This document shows positions 34,428 to 43,845 of a stretch of DNA of 64,000 bases, one piece after another. Within the stretch, counting starts at the first letter, position 1, and every line of letters begins with the position of its first letter. Both the position numbers and the translations under genes were made by a program. The notes below the pieces were generated by a model that searched no databases, had not been told where the DNA came from, and was given only the letters and a program-made list of their open reading frames with translations. Source of the DNA: Chloroflexota bacterium (lineage in GTDB: Bacteria; Chloroflexota; UBA11872; VXOZ01); NCBI GenBank assembly GCA_958295775.1, contig CATQHC010000002.1, positions 324,915-388,914 on the forward strand, given 5' to 3'.

Positions 34428-34501
34428 GGACAAGTAGCTCAGCCGGTTAGAGCACCACGTTGACATCGTGGAGGTCGGAGGTTCAAGTCCTCTCTTGCCC
34501 A
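34428..34501 (+). tRNA. tRNA-Val (anticodon GAC), diverged copy 2
   Basis: Nearly identical to the copy at 31251 over the D-, anticodon and T-arms, but the acceptor 5' strand is GGACAAG against 3' CTTGCCC, leaving an A-C mismatch at the third pair, and no CCA is encoded. It may be a decaying duplicate or a still-functional tRNA with a weakened acceptor stem. Confidence 0.85.
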
Positions 34502-34595
34502 CCCAAACTCTACAAAGTGAAGATCATTCGTGTTGTGGTTCGTGCTGGCAGTGTAGGAGACTAAATGGACCAGAGACACTCAGACGAGGCTGCTA

Positions 34596-37500
34596 ATGCG
34601 CAACCACATGTTGGACAACCGTGACTTCACGGTAGTCGAATACTTACGGGAGCACCTCGCTGATGTAGGGAAGTTCAGCATTGTATCGGCCTATTTCAGC
34701 ATCTACGGCTATGAACTCTTGGCTGACAAGCTGACTCATGAAAAGGAGACGCGCTTCCTCTTCGGCGACCCCTCGTCCGTGGACGACCTCACCCCGGGAG
34801 AGAAGGACGCGAAGGCCTTTACCCTAACGGAGCGCGGCCTCCATCCCAAGCAGACGCTCACGCAGAAGCACTTGGCGGCGCAGTGCGCGCGGTGGCTGCA
34901 GAGCGACGCCGTTGCCGTCCGCTCCGTAAAGCAGTCCAACTTCCTCCACGGCAAGATGTACCTCATGACCGGCGCCGGGGTCGTGGGCAGTTCCAACTTC
35001 ACGCAGAACGGCCTCGGCGGCAGCCGCAGGCCGAACCTCGAAATCAATCTCGCCGTCTCCGCCCCCGCGCTTCTGGCCGAACTGCAAGCGTGGTTCGACG
35101 ACCTGTGGGCCGACGAGGCGCTGACCTACGACGTCAAACAGCGTGTGCTGGAAGCGCTAAACCGACTCGGCCAAGACTACGCCCCGGAGTTCATATACTT
35201 CAAGACACTCTACGAATTATTCCGGGAAAGACTTGACGCCCAACTCGACAGCGACCAGCAAATCCGCGACCGTCGCCTGACCGAGACCGCCGTCTGGAAC
35301 ACGCTCTACGAATTCCAGAAGGACGGCGTCAAGAGCATCATCAACCGGCTGCAGCAATTCAACGGCTGTATCCTCGCCGACAGCGTCGGTCTAGGCAAGA
35401 CCTACACCGCGCTGGCGGTTATAAAGTACTACGAACTCTGCAATGAAAGAGTCCTGGTGCTGTGCCCCAACAAGCTGCGTCAGAATTGGGCGCTGTACCC
35501 GGTTTATCAGATGCAAGCGGGAAACCCTTTCGTGGAGGACCGGTTCAGCTTCACCGTCCTTGCCCACACCGACCTTTCCCGTGATGGCGGCACGTCGGGC
35601 GGCGTAGACCTGGAACGCTTAAACTGGGGTGCCTTCAACCTGGTCGTCATCGACGAGTCGCACAACTTCCGCAACGACGGCGGCAAGCGCTACGAGCGGT
35701 TGCTGAACGACATCATCAAGAGTGGCGGCAAGACCAAAGTGCTCATGCTTTCAGCCACGCCGGTAAACACCTCGCTCATCGACCTGCGCAACCAAGTGCA
35801 CCTCATGACCGAACGGGACGAGGGGCACTTCCGCGAGAGCCTAAACGTTGGCCACGTTGGCAACGTCATGGCCACGGCGCAGCGAGAGTTCAGGCAATGG
35901 GAGAATGAGAAACAGGGGCGGCGCAGCGCGGACAAGGCACGGCTGCTGGCGCGGCTGGGCACGGACTTCCTGCGGCTGTTGGACGGCATCTCCATCGCCC
36001 GCTCGCGGCGGCAGATCACCCAGTTCTATGCCGCCGAGATGGACCGCATCGGCCAGTTCCCACGACACGCCGCTCCGCAGAACCATTATCCCGACACCGA
36101 CCTGCGCAGGGAGCTATCCTATGAAGAATTGGCGGAACAGATCAGAGCCTTCTCCCTATCTATCTACCGTCCCTCCGACTACTTGATCGATAAGGTCCGC
36201 CAACTTGCCTTGCAGATGGAGAAAGAAGAGCGCAACTTCAACCAACGGGACCGGGAGCACTACCTCGTAGGCATGCTCCGCACGAATTTTCTCAAGCGGC
36301 TGGAAAGCTCCCCGCATTCCCTGAACCTGACGCTGGAACGCACGATCGAGAAGATGGACGCCCTGCTGGAACGCATCGCGAGCTACGCTGGCCGGGGACG
36401 TGACGGCGGAGACGTGGGAGATGACCTGCCCGACCGGGATGAGGACGATGAGGATTTCGTCATAAATCGCGCCCGCAATCCGTACCACTTGCGCGAGCTC
36501 GACCTGCCCCGGTGGAAGGCAGACATCGAGCAAGACCGGCAAACCCTCACCTTTCTGCGGGCGCGCGTCCGCGTCATCAGCCCGGAACGCGACGGCAAGC
36601 TGCAACGGCTCAGGCAAGCCCTCCGCGCTAGAGTCCGCAAGCCCACGACGGACGTGGACGGCAAGACCAACCGCAAGCTGTTGGTCTTCACCACCTTCAA
36701 GGACACCGCCCTGTACCTCTACAACGCCTTGCGAGAGGATGCCGCCACGCTCGGCCTGCGCATGGCAATGGTGTCCGGCGATAGCACCCGCGACTCCGCC
36801 AGGGATGACTTAAGGGATGGCCCCCACGGCGGGGCGAGCCGCTTCCACGCCATTCTTTCCGATTTCGCGCCCAAAGCCCGCGGCCGCGGCGAGCACGGCG
36901 GTCGCCCGGACGTGGACCTGCTCATTGCCACCGACTGCATCTCGGAGGGACAGAACTTGCAGGATTGCGACACCGTTCTCAACTACGACATCCACTGGAA
37001 TCCCGTCCGCCTGATCCAGCGCTTTGGGCGCATCGACCGCATCGGCAGCCGTAACGCCGCCGTGCATATGGTCAACTACTGGCCCACCCAGGACATGGAC
37101 GCCTACCTGAAGCTGGAGAACCGCGTCATGGCCCGCATGGCTCTGGTGGACGCCACCGCCAGCGGCAGCGACGATCCTTTTGCTGAGGAGGAACTGCGGG
37201 AGGGCGTGCAGTTGGAGCTAAACTTCCGCGACCGGCAACTGCTGCGGCTCAAAGAAGAAATCCTCGACCTGGACGACCTCTCCGACAGCGTGGTGATGAG
37301 CGATCTTTCCTTGGATTACTTCCTGGCGCAACTGAGGCAATACCTGGAGCGGTACAAGAAAGAGCTGGAGGCGGCGCCTAATGGGGCCTACGCCATCGCC
37401 CCCGCGCCTCCGGAGGGAGCCGGACCGGGTGCCATCTTTCTGCTGCGCCAGCGCAACGCCGCCCCAGTCGGCCCGCGCCAGCGGGTGGCCAGCCCCGTCC

Positions 37501-37844
37501 ATCCTTTCTACTTAGTCTATATCAAGCGCGACGGTACCATACGGTACGGGTGCTCCAACGCGCGGCAGGCCCTCCAGGCCTTCGAGAGCGCCGCTAGCGG
37601 CAAGACCCGGCCGCTCCAGGAACTCTGCGATCGGTTCGACCGGGAGACCAAACAGGGCAAGGAGATGTCGCGCTACGATTCTCTGCTGAACGACGTTATG
37701 TCCCACGTGCGGCAGCGCGAGGCCGCAACCGCTGCTACTAGCCTTGGCAGGGACGGCCCCCGTGACTTCATGCTGCCCAAAACCTCCGAATCGCCCAAAG
37801 ACCTCACCGACTTCGAGTTGATCACGTGGCTAATTCTCGTGTAG
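34596..37844 (+). CDS. PLD-nuclease/SNF2-type helicase fusion, restriction-like defence protein
   Basis: A 1082-residue protein. The N-terminal phospholipase-D-like domain has one HKD-type motif (H118-x-K120, N134 in GSSNFT). A superfamily 2 helicase follows: ADSVGLGKT (about residue 265), VVIDESHNF (DESH, about 353), MLSATPVN, and the C-lobe IATDCISEGQNLQDCDTVLN with WNPVRLIQRFGRIDRIGS (about 805). PLD-type nucleases with helicases occur in restriction systems such as NgoAVII and CglI. The stop overlaps the start of the methylase gene by 19 bases, so the two are translationally coupled and probably form an ATP-dependent restriction-modification pair. A start at 34608 (second Met) is also possible. 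Confidence 0.85.
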   Translation: MRNHMLDNRDFTVVEYLREHLADVGKFSIVSAYFSIYGYELLADKLTHEKETRFLFGDPSSVDDLTPGEKDAKAFTLTERGLHPKQTLTQKHLAAQCARWLQSDAVAVRSVKQSNFLHGKMYLMTGAGVVGSSNFTQNGLGGSRRPNLEINLAVSAPALLAELQAWFDDLWADEALTYDVKQRVLEALNRLGQDYAPEFIYFKTLYELFRERLDAQLDSDQQIRDRRLTETAVWNTLYEFQKDGVKSIINRLQQFNGCILADSVGLGKTYTALAVIKYYELCNERVLVLCPNKLRQNWALYPVYQMQAGNPFVEDRFSFTVLAHTDLSRDGGTSGGVDLERLNWGAFNLVVIDESHNFRNDGGKRYERLLNDIIKSGGKTKVLMLSATPVNTSLIDLRNQVHLMTERDEGHFRESLNVGHVGNVMATAQREFRQWENEKQGRRSADKARLLARLGTDFLRLLDGISIARSRRQITQFYAAEMDRIGQFPRHAAPQNHYPDTDLRRELSYEELAEQIRAFSLSIYRPSDYLIDKVRQLALQMEKEERNFNQRDREHYLVGMLRTNFLKRLESSPHSLNLTLERTIEKMDALLERIASYAGRGRDGGDVGDDLPDRDEDDEDFVINRARNPYHLRELDLPRWKADIEQDRQTLTFLRARVRVISPERDGKLQRLRQALRARVRKPTTDVDGKTNRKLLVFTTFKDTALYLYNALREDAATLGLRMAMVSGDSTRDSARDDLRDGPHGGASRFHAILSDFAPKARGRGEHGGRPDVDLLIATDCISEGQNLQDCDTVLNYDIHWNPVRLIQRFGRIDRIGSRNAAVHMVNYWPTQDMDAYLKLENRVMARMALVDATASGSDDPFAEEELREGVQLELNFRDRQLLRLKEEILDLDDLSDSVVMSDLSLDYFLAQLRQYLERYKKELEAAPNGAYAIAPAPPEGAGPGAIFLLRQRNAAPVGPRQRVASPVHPFYLVYIKRDGTIRYGCSNARQALQAFESAASGKTRPLQELCDRFDRETKQGKEMSRYDSLLNDVMSHVRQREAATAATSLGRDGPRDFMLPKTSESPKDLTDFELITWLILV

Positions 37845-40800
37845 ACCTCCAGGAGACACTGCGCGCCGCGCTGCGCTCGGCGCAAGCAGGCGATTTCGCG
37901 CAGCAGGCAAAGAATCTGCTCGCCGCGCTTGGCTACCGCAGCGAGCGTGTGCTGCTAGGGCAAACCGGTTCCGTGGACGATTTTCTGGAGCAATTCCCAG
38001 CAGAAACCCCCGGCACGAAGTCCGCGTCGGCGTTTCGTGAAGCCGCCGTTTCTATCCACGTGCTGTTTCAGGTGACGGACGAGGAGATCGAGGAGGCGGG
38101 CGGCAATCTGAGGCTCTTCAAGGACAACGAGTTCGACACGGGCATCGTCAGGAGTTTTCTCTTCACCGTCGTTGAACTCCGGGGCAACACGTATGCAAAG
38201 GGCCGTTACGCTTCCTTCACCCGGGAGATCAACAAGTGCTTTCCCACCATACCCGCTGTCGTCCTGTTTCGTACTGCCTCAGGGCGCATCACACTGTCAT
38301 TTGTCCACGTGCGCCCCAACAAGCGCAACCCGGAGCGTAATGTGATCGGCAGCGTCTCGCTCATTCGGGAGATTGTATCGGGGCGGCCCCATCGCGCCCA
38401 CTTGGACATTCTTGCGGAGCTAAGTGTAATAGAGCGCCTGCGGTGGATGGACGCTCACAAAGTGGAGCGCAACTTCGACGGCCTCCTTGCCGCATGGCTG
38501 GATGCCCTCGACACAGAGGAGTTGAACCGACGCTTCTACCGCGATTTGTTCCGCTGGTTCGAGCGGGCCGTCAAAGAGGCCCGCTTCCCGTCTGATGGCA
38601 AAAGGCAACTGAAACCGGAGGAGCATGTCATCCGGCTAATCACCCGGCTGCTTTTCGTCTGGTTCATCAAGGAGAAAGGGCTGGTCGCGGAGGATTTCTT
38701 TGTAGAAGCGCAGGTGACGCGACTGCTCAAAGAGTACGACTCCAAGATTGGCGATTCGTACTATCGTGCCGTCCTTCAAAACCTCTTCTTCGCTACCCTG
38801 AACACGGAGATTGGACAGCGCAGCTTCAGCAGTCGCGCGAACGCTACGCACCGGAACTTTTCTCGCTATCGCTATAGGGAAGAGATGAGCGATCCGGACG
38901 CCCTTGTCGCGCTCTTCGCCAAGACGCCCTTCATCAATGGCGGCCTCTTCGATTGCCTGGACAGCGAGGAGGCAACGGGCGACGGTGGCTATCGCATCGA
39001 CTACTTCAGTGACAACGTCATTCGCAAGGGGACGGAAGAGTACGAAAGATTCTCAATCCCGAACCGCCTGTTCTTTGACGAAGACGGTCTGATCACACTC
39101 CTCAACCATTACAAGTTCACAGTGGAGGAGAACACCCCAGCGGAGCAAGAAGTAGCTTTGGATCCGGAGCTATTGGGCAAGGTTTTCGAGAATCTGCTGG
39201 CTGCCTACAATCCCGAAACCAGGGACACCGCCCGCAAGCAGACCGGCTCCTACTACACGCCCCGGGCAGTGGTGGACTACATGGTGGACGAGGCGCTAGT
39301 GGCGTCTCTCGCCCAGAACGTCCCGCCCACGGACGGCGACGCGGACTTCTGGCAGGAACGCCTCCGCTACTTGCTGGATTACGTTGCCGCCTCTGAGGAT
39401 GCCGCGGAACTCTTCGACGAGGCCGAGACCGACGGGATCGTGCGCGCCATTGCCAGGCTGCGGGTGCTGGACCCGGCGGTGGGCTCCGGCGCGTTCCCCA
39501 TGGGCGCGCTGCACAAGCTCACCCTAGCCCTGCGCCGGCTGGACCCGGAAAATACCCGCTGGGAGGCCCTGCAGAAGGAACTGGCCGGCCAACAGGCCGC
39601 GGCCGCCTTCGACACCGCCAACCGGCGGCAACGCGACGCGGAACTGGCCGACATCAGCGCGACCTTCGAACGCTACCGCGATTCCGACTTTGGCCGCAAG
39701 CTCTACCTCATCCAGAACAGCATCTACGGCGTGGACATTCAGCCGGTGGCCACCCAAATCGCCAAGCTGCGCTTCTTCATCTCCCTGGCCATCGAGCAGC
39801 AGCCCACCGACGCTGCCTCCGACAATTACGGCATCCGGCCGCTGCCCAACCTGGAGACGCGCTTCGTGGCCGCCAACACCCTGCTGGGGCTGGGCAAAGC
39901 CACCCAAATTCCCCTGGGCGTGCAGAATGAAGTCGGCGTGTTGCAGAACCACCTGCGCCGGAACCGAGAGCGGCACTTCCACGCGGGTAGCCGCCAAGAG
40001 AAGCTGCGCCTGCGCCGGGAGGATACACGGCTGCGCGGCGTGTTGGCGCGGGAGCTTGGCAAAGCCGGCATGTCCGCCTCCGACGCGGGCAAGCTCTCTC
40101 GCTGGGACGTCTACGACCAGAACGACAACGCCGACTGGTTCGACCCGGAGTACATGTTCGGCGTCGCCGAGGGTTTCGACATAGTGGTTGGCAACCCGCC
40201 CTACGTGCAGTTGCAGCGGGACGGCGGCAAGCTGGCCGACCGCTACCAAGACGCCGGCTTCACCACCTTCACCCGTACCGGAGACATCTACCAGTTGTTC
40301 TACGAAATGGGGTTCCGACTGCTAGCCCCCGGCGGCCTGCTCTCCTTCATCACGTCCAACAGTTGGCTGAAGGCGGAGTACGGCAAGGCTACCCGCCGCC
40401 ACGTAGCCGGGAACTTTAGCGTGCTGCGGCTGCTGGAGGCCGGCAAGGACGTGTTCGAGAACGTCATCGTGGACGCCAGCATTCTGATAGCGCGCAATGA
40501 CAGGGTCGGCACGGGCGGCAAGGCGGTGGACATGGACCGCCTTGCCGACAAGACCTTCCCGCCGGTGGAGGAACTCTGGAATCCCTTCGTTCCCCAGCGG
40601 GAGGCGCCGTGGAGACTGCTCTCTCCGGTAGAACGGAGCATCCTGGACAAGATGGAAGCCGCGGGCACGCCGCTGGCAGAATGGGACGTGAACATCAATC
40701 GTGGAGTCCTCACCGGCTACAACGCGGCGTTCATCATCGACAGTGCGACGCGGGAGTCGCTTGTCGTGCGAGACCCAAAGGCTGCGGAGATCATCAAGCC

Positions 40801-41431
40801 CGTTTTGCGCGGGAGAGACATTCAGCGCTTTACGGCAAAGTGGGCAGGACTGTGGCTGATTGACACGCACAACGGGTATGGTGACGTTCCCGCAATCAAC
40901 GTGGATGACTACCCCGCGGTCAAGGCACATCTCGATCACTTCTACGCCCGACTGCAAAAGCGGCAGGACAAGGGTCGGACACCATATAACCTGCGCAGTT
41001 GTGCCTACAATGAGGATTTTGCTAAAGAGAAGCTGTTCTGGATGCAAATGTCTGGTAGTGGTCGATTCTCATTCGCGGATCGTGGAGTTTACAGTAACCA
41101 GAAAGCCTTCATGGTTACTGGCAGTTCGCTAAAGTACCTTTGTGGACTTTTGAATAGTAAACTTAGCACTTGGTTCATGAAAAACACTGGTGTAACGACG
41201 GGAATGGGGCTGGTACAGTGGGATAAGTTCTCAGTCGCAAGAATTCCTATCCCAATGATTGACGATGCCAAAGAGAGTCCGTTCATTCAACTGATTGATA
41301 GCATCCTCGACGCCAAGGCAACGAACCCCGACGCAGACACAAGGAAGGAAGAAGCAGTGATAGAAGGATTGGTCTATGGCTTGTACGGGCTGACCGAGGA
41401 GGAGATTGCGGTGGTGGAAGGCAAGGGCTAG
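37826..41431 (+). CDS. Eco57I-type adenine-specific DNA methyltransferase/restriction protein
   Basis: A 1201-residue protein of the Eco57I/type IIG or PglX-like group. A large N-terminal region (about 1-540) without clear motifs precedes the γ-type N6-adenine methylase domain: motif I VLDPAVGSGAFPMGAL (about 550) and the catalytic NPPY in IVVGNPPYVQLQ (about 790). A C-terminal target-recognition region with repeated β/helix elements (TGMGLVQWDKFSVARIPIP) completes it. It should methylate the host's recognition site and may help direct the partner PLD-helicase. GTG at 37826 overlaps the helicase stop. No BREX or DISARM partner genes are present, so the pair is not placed in those systems. Confidence 0.87.
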   Translation: MANSRVDLQETLRAALRSAQAGDFAQQAKNLLAALGYRSERVLLGQTGSVDDFLEQFPAETPGTKSASAFREAAVSIHVLFQVTDEEIEEAGGNLRLFKDNEFDTGIVRSFLFTVVELRGNTYAKGRYASFTREINKCFPTIPAVVLFRTASGRITLSFVHVRPNKRNPERNVIGSVSLIREIVSGRPHRAHLDILAELSVIERLRWMDAHKVERNFDGLLAAWLDALDTEELNRRFYRDLFRWFERAVKEARFPSDGKRQLKPEEHVIRLITRLLFVWFIKEKGLVAEDFFVEAQVTRLLKEYDSKIGDSYYRAVLQNLFFATLNTEIGQRSFSSRANATHRNFSRYRYREEMSDPDALVALFAKTPFINGGLFDCLDSEEATGDGGYRIDYFSDNVIRKGTEEYERFSIPNRLFFDEDGLITLLNHYKFTVEENTPAEQEVALDPELLGKVFENLLAAYNPETRDTARKQTGSYYTPRAVVDYMVDEALVASLAQNVPPTDGDADFWQERLRYLLDYVAASEDAAELFDEAETDGIVRAIARLRVLDPAVGSGAFPMGALHKLTLALRRLDPENTRWEALQKELAGQQAAAAFDTANRRQRDAELADISATFERYRDSDFGRKLYLIQNSIYGVDIQPVATQIAKLRFFISLAIEQQPTDAASDNYGIRPLPNLETRFVAANTLLGLGKATQIPLGVQNEVGVLQNHLRRNRERHFHAGSRQEKLRLRREDTRLRGVLARELGKAGMSASDAGKLSRWDVYDQNDNADWFDPEYMFGVAEGFDIVVGNPPYVQLQRDGGKLADRYQDAGFTTFTRTGDIYQLFYEMGFRLLAPGGLLSFITSNSWLKAEYGKATRRHVAGNFSVLRLLEAGKDVFENVIVDASILIARNDRVGTGGKAVDMDRLADKTFPPVEELWNPFVPQREAPWRLLSPVERSILDKMEAAGTPLAEWDVNINRGVLTGYNAAFIIDSATRESLVVRDPKAAEIIKPVLRGRDIQRFTAKWAGLWLIDTHNGYGDVPAINVDDYPAVKAHLDHFYARLQKRQDKGRTPYNLRSCAYNEDFAKEKLFWMQMSGSGRFSFADRGVYSNQKAFMVTGSSLKYLCGLLNSKLSTWFMKNTGVTTGMGLVQWDKFSVARIPIPMIDDAKESPFIQLIDSILDAKATNPDADTRKEEAVIEGLVYGLYGLTEEEIAVVEGKG

Positions 41432-41508
41432 TCCCCCAGCTTCTGTTTTGATTAGTCAAGGCTACGCGTCCCGTTGTTCACCGGCGTGAGCAGCAGAATA
41501 CTCTTCAC

Positions 41509-43566
41509 TTATCGCCTACTGAAGAGCTGTTTGAGTAGGCTTTTTCCCCGATCACTGAGCTTCGTTCCTAGAAACTCCTCCAATTCTCTGCGGTTCAGCA
41601 CCGTGCGGCCGCCGACGCTGGCGTTGTCGTCGATGAGGGTGGAGGGGACGTTTTCCCAGTCGAACTCGCGCCTGCCGAAGGTGTCTTTCTGTTCGATCAC
41701 GATGACCTTGTTGGCTTCCAGAATCCAGCCGGTGGGGTGGTCGCCGTCCTTCTTCAGGCGGGTGGCGGGCCGCAGCAGGTGTTCGAGCTGAGACTTCACC
41801 CGCTCGTGGCGTTTGTCCGCGTATTCATCCCACGTAATGGGCGCGCACCATTTTGGCGGGCTTTCGTCCAGCAATTCGCCGATCAGCCCGGCGAGGATGG
41901 TGGATGAGAACGCAAGCCAGTCATCGGGTTGGGGTTCTTCATCCAATTTTCCGAGCGCCCGCCGCAGGTATTCCCGGTAGAAATGCGTGGAGAGGCCGCG
42001 GCGCACTTCCTGAATCTTCAGATGCAACTCGTGGCGCAGCTTGTCCTTGTATGAGGGAAGCGCCGTCGTCGTGTAGATCATGAGGCTGCGCTTGACTATC
42101 TGATCGCTGAAGGCCTTCAGGTCCTGGTTCATCGAGAGCACGAAGCAGGGGTATTCCGCAACCAGCGGCGGGTTTTCGTCCTTGATGACATCCTCGCCGT
42201 GGTTGCGAATGGCGGGTCTGCCGATATCGTCGAACACCGCGGGAAACCGCTTGTAGGCGTGTTGAATGTCCCTCAGCCGGGCCCGGGTAAATTCGCGTTT
42301 ATCGACGCTGTAGGCCTTGCCGAACATGGACGTCATGAGAGTCTCGATGAGACTGGACTTGCCGCACGACGGCTTGCCGTAGACGATGGCGAACGACGGG
42401 AACCGGAAGATGTCCCCTTGGTGTCCGGCCAGTGTGCGCATGTCGCACATGAAGGGCGCGAAGTAGAGCCACGACCAGAGGATGAAATAGTCACGCTGGA
42501 GCCGCTCCACCCCCATGCCGCCCTCGAACGTGCCTTCGTAATTGCTGAAGAACTCCACCAGCAGGGCTGCATCCTGCTTGGCGGCGGCGAGGTCAGCCTC
42601 TAGGGAAAACGGCTCGCCGAGGAGCAGGACGCGCTTTGTGTCCCTATCGATGGACAGTTCCCGATGGTCGGCGTCTTCCTCGTGTTGCACAGTGCGAATG
42701 CGGCTCGACTCCCGCACGATCTTGCGCCTGATGTCAGGGGTCACGAGCTGTCTGCCGTTTCGCAGCGGCGGCATGAGGTTGGCTACCACCGGCGGGATCG
42801 CCGCTTTCATCTTCTCAATGCGCTCTATTTGTGCGGGAACGGCAATGTGGGCGCCACCGCCTGGTCCCTGCTCGTTCTCTTGGTTATCAATTAGCAAATT
42901 GGAAATGTCTTCAGTGTTGAGAACGGGAACTTCCTGCAGCGCAATTCCAGTGTGCTCGATACGCTCAGGCGGCAGAGGAATCTCATCAGATGCCCGGTTT
43001 CGAATAGTCTCGTACATCCCGAGGTAATGGCGCCACGCAGCGTCGTCATCGTCGAAGCAGACCAAGGTCTCGGATTGGCGTCCCCCAAAGGCCGTCTCCG
43101 ATAGGTTGGCGGAGCCGATGAGAGCGCGCGTGCTACCGGAATCCGTGTTTTCAAGCAGGTAGAGCTTGGCATGGGCGATCTGTTTGCGCAGCACCCGAAA
43201 GCGCGCTTGTCCCTCCCTGACGCGGCCTAGGATGAAGGCGTGGCGTTCGTCGGGCAGGTTCTTGATGGCGGCCCGGGTATCACCGCTGGCGACCTGCTGG
43301 AATGCCATGATGTCCTTGAGCGTACGCAGCGTACTTTCACATCCAAGCACACATTCGAATTCACTAAAGCCGTGCCTTTCGAGCAACCGGACTATTGCGC
43401 TCACGCCCGCCGAATACGTGAGGATGCGAATGCGGTCGTAGCCGTCAAACAGCGACCAGTCGAACTTAGCCTCAGTCTCAAAACGCACGTGTGCCACCCG
43501 CAGCCCACTGCCGTCGTCGAAGTCGAATCCGCGGGTCTCCGCTTGTTCGGATTCTCGCAACGACAC
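41509..43566 (-). CDS. PLD-nuclease/P-loop ATPase fusion, candidate defence effector
   Basis: A 685-residue protein. Residues 1-180 form a phospholipase-D-like domain with HAKLYLLE (H132, K134) and GSANLS (N153). A linker is followed by an ATPase domain with Walker A GKPSCGKSS (397-405) and Walker B FPAVFDDIG (D446, D447); the following VAEYPCFVLSMNQDLKAF resembles a sensor-1 strand as in SF3/AAA+ ATPases. The last residues (GGRTVLNRRELEEFL) recur as a remnant at 32719-32830. An obligate dimer is expected, since a single HKD half-site is present. It lies downstream of the exonuclease-RecQ-UvrD gene on the same strand (279-base gap) and convergent with the methylase. No described system with this layout is recognised from memory. 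Confidence 0.75.
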   Translation of the reverse strand: MSLRESEQAETRGFDFDDGSGLRVAHVRFETEAKFDWSLFDGYDRIRILTYSAGVSAIVRLLERHGFSEFECVLGCESTLRTLKDIMAFQQVASGDTRAAIKNLPDERHAFILGRVREGQARFRVLRKQIAHAKLYLLENTDSGSTRALIGSANLSETAFGGRQSETLVCFDDDDAAWRHYLGMYETIRNRASDEIPLPPERIEHTGIALQEVPVLNTEDISNLLIDNQENEQGPGGGAHIAVPAQIERIEKMKAAIPPVVANLMPPLRNGRQLVTPDIRRKIVRESSRIRTVQHEEDADHRELSIDRDTKRVLLLGEPFSLEADLAAAKQDAALLVEFFSNYEGTFEGGMGVERLQRDYFILWSWLYFAPFMCDMRTLAGHQGDIFRFPSFAIVYGKPSCGKSSLIETLMTSMFGKAYSVDKREFTRARLRDIQHAYKRFPAVFDDIGRPAIRNHGEDVIKDENPPLVAEYPCFVLSMNQDLKAFSDQIVKRSLMIYTTTALPSYKDKLRHELHLKIQEVRRGLSTHFYREYLRRALGKLDEEPQPDDWLAFSSTILAGLIGELLDESPPKWCAPITWDEYADKRHERVKSQLEHLLRPATRLKKDGDHPTGWILEANKVIVIEQKDTFGRREFDWENVPSTLIDDNASVGGRTVLNRRELEEFLGTKLSDRGKSLLKQLFSRR

Positions 43567-43845
43567 GCTACCTCCTCACAGGGAATCGGCCTCTTGAGCT
43601 GATACTATAGCGCAGAACGCGGCCGGGCAATGCGCAGGCGCACTCGTGGATGCCTATCGTCTCATCGCAGTCGGCGTGTACTGATCGGCTTTTTGGTCGT
43701 TGATGACTGTGCCTAAGAGCCCGTTTAAGATCTGATTAGAGTGGGTCTGCAATGCCGATGAAAACCGTTCGCGCAGCCCTCAGCACGAACGGCTCCGGCC
43801 GATTTCGTAAATGCCCTCTAGGTGACGACTTAGTGTATTGGGATA

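Noticed and set aside
39524-40249. 241-residue minus-strand frame opposite the methylase
   Set aside because: It overlaps the methylase catalytic core, has no motif and reads as Val/Gly/Ala-rich shadow.
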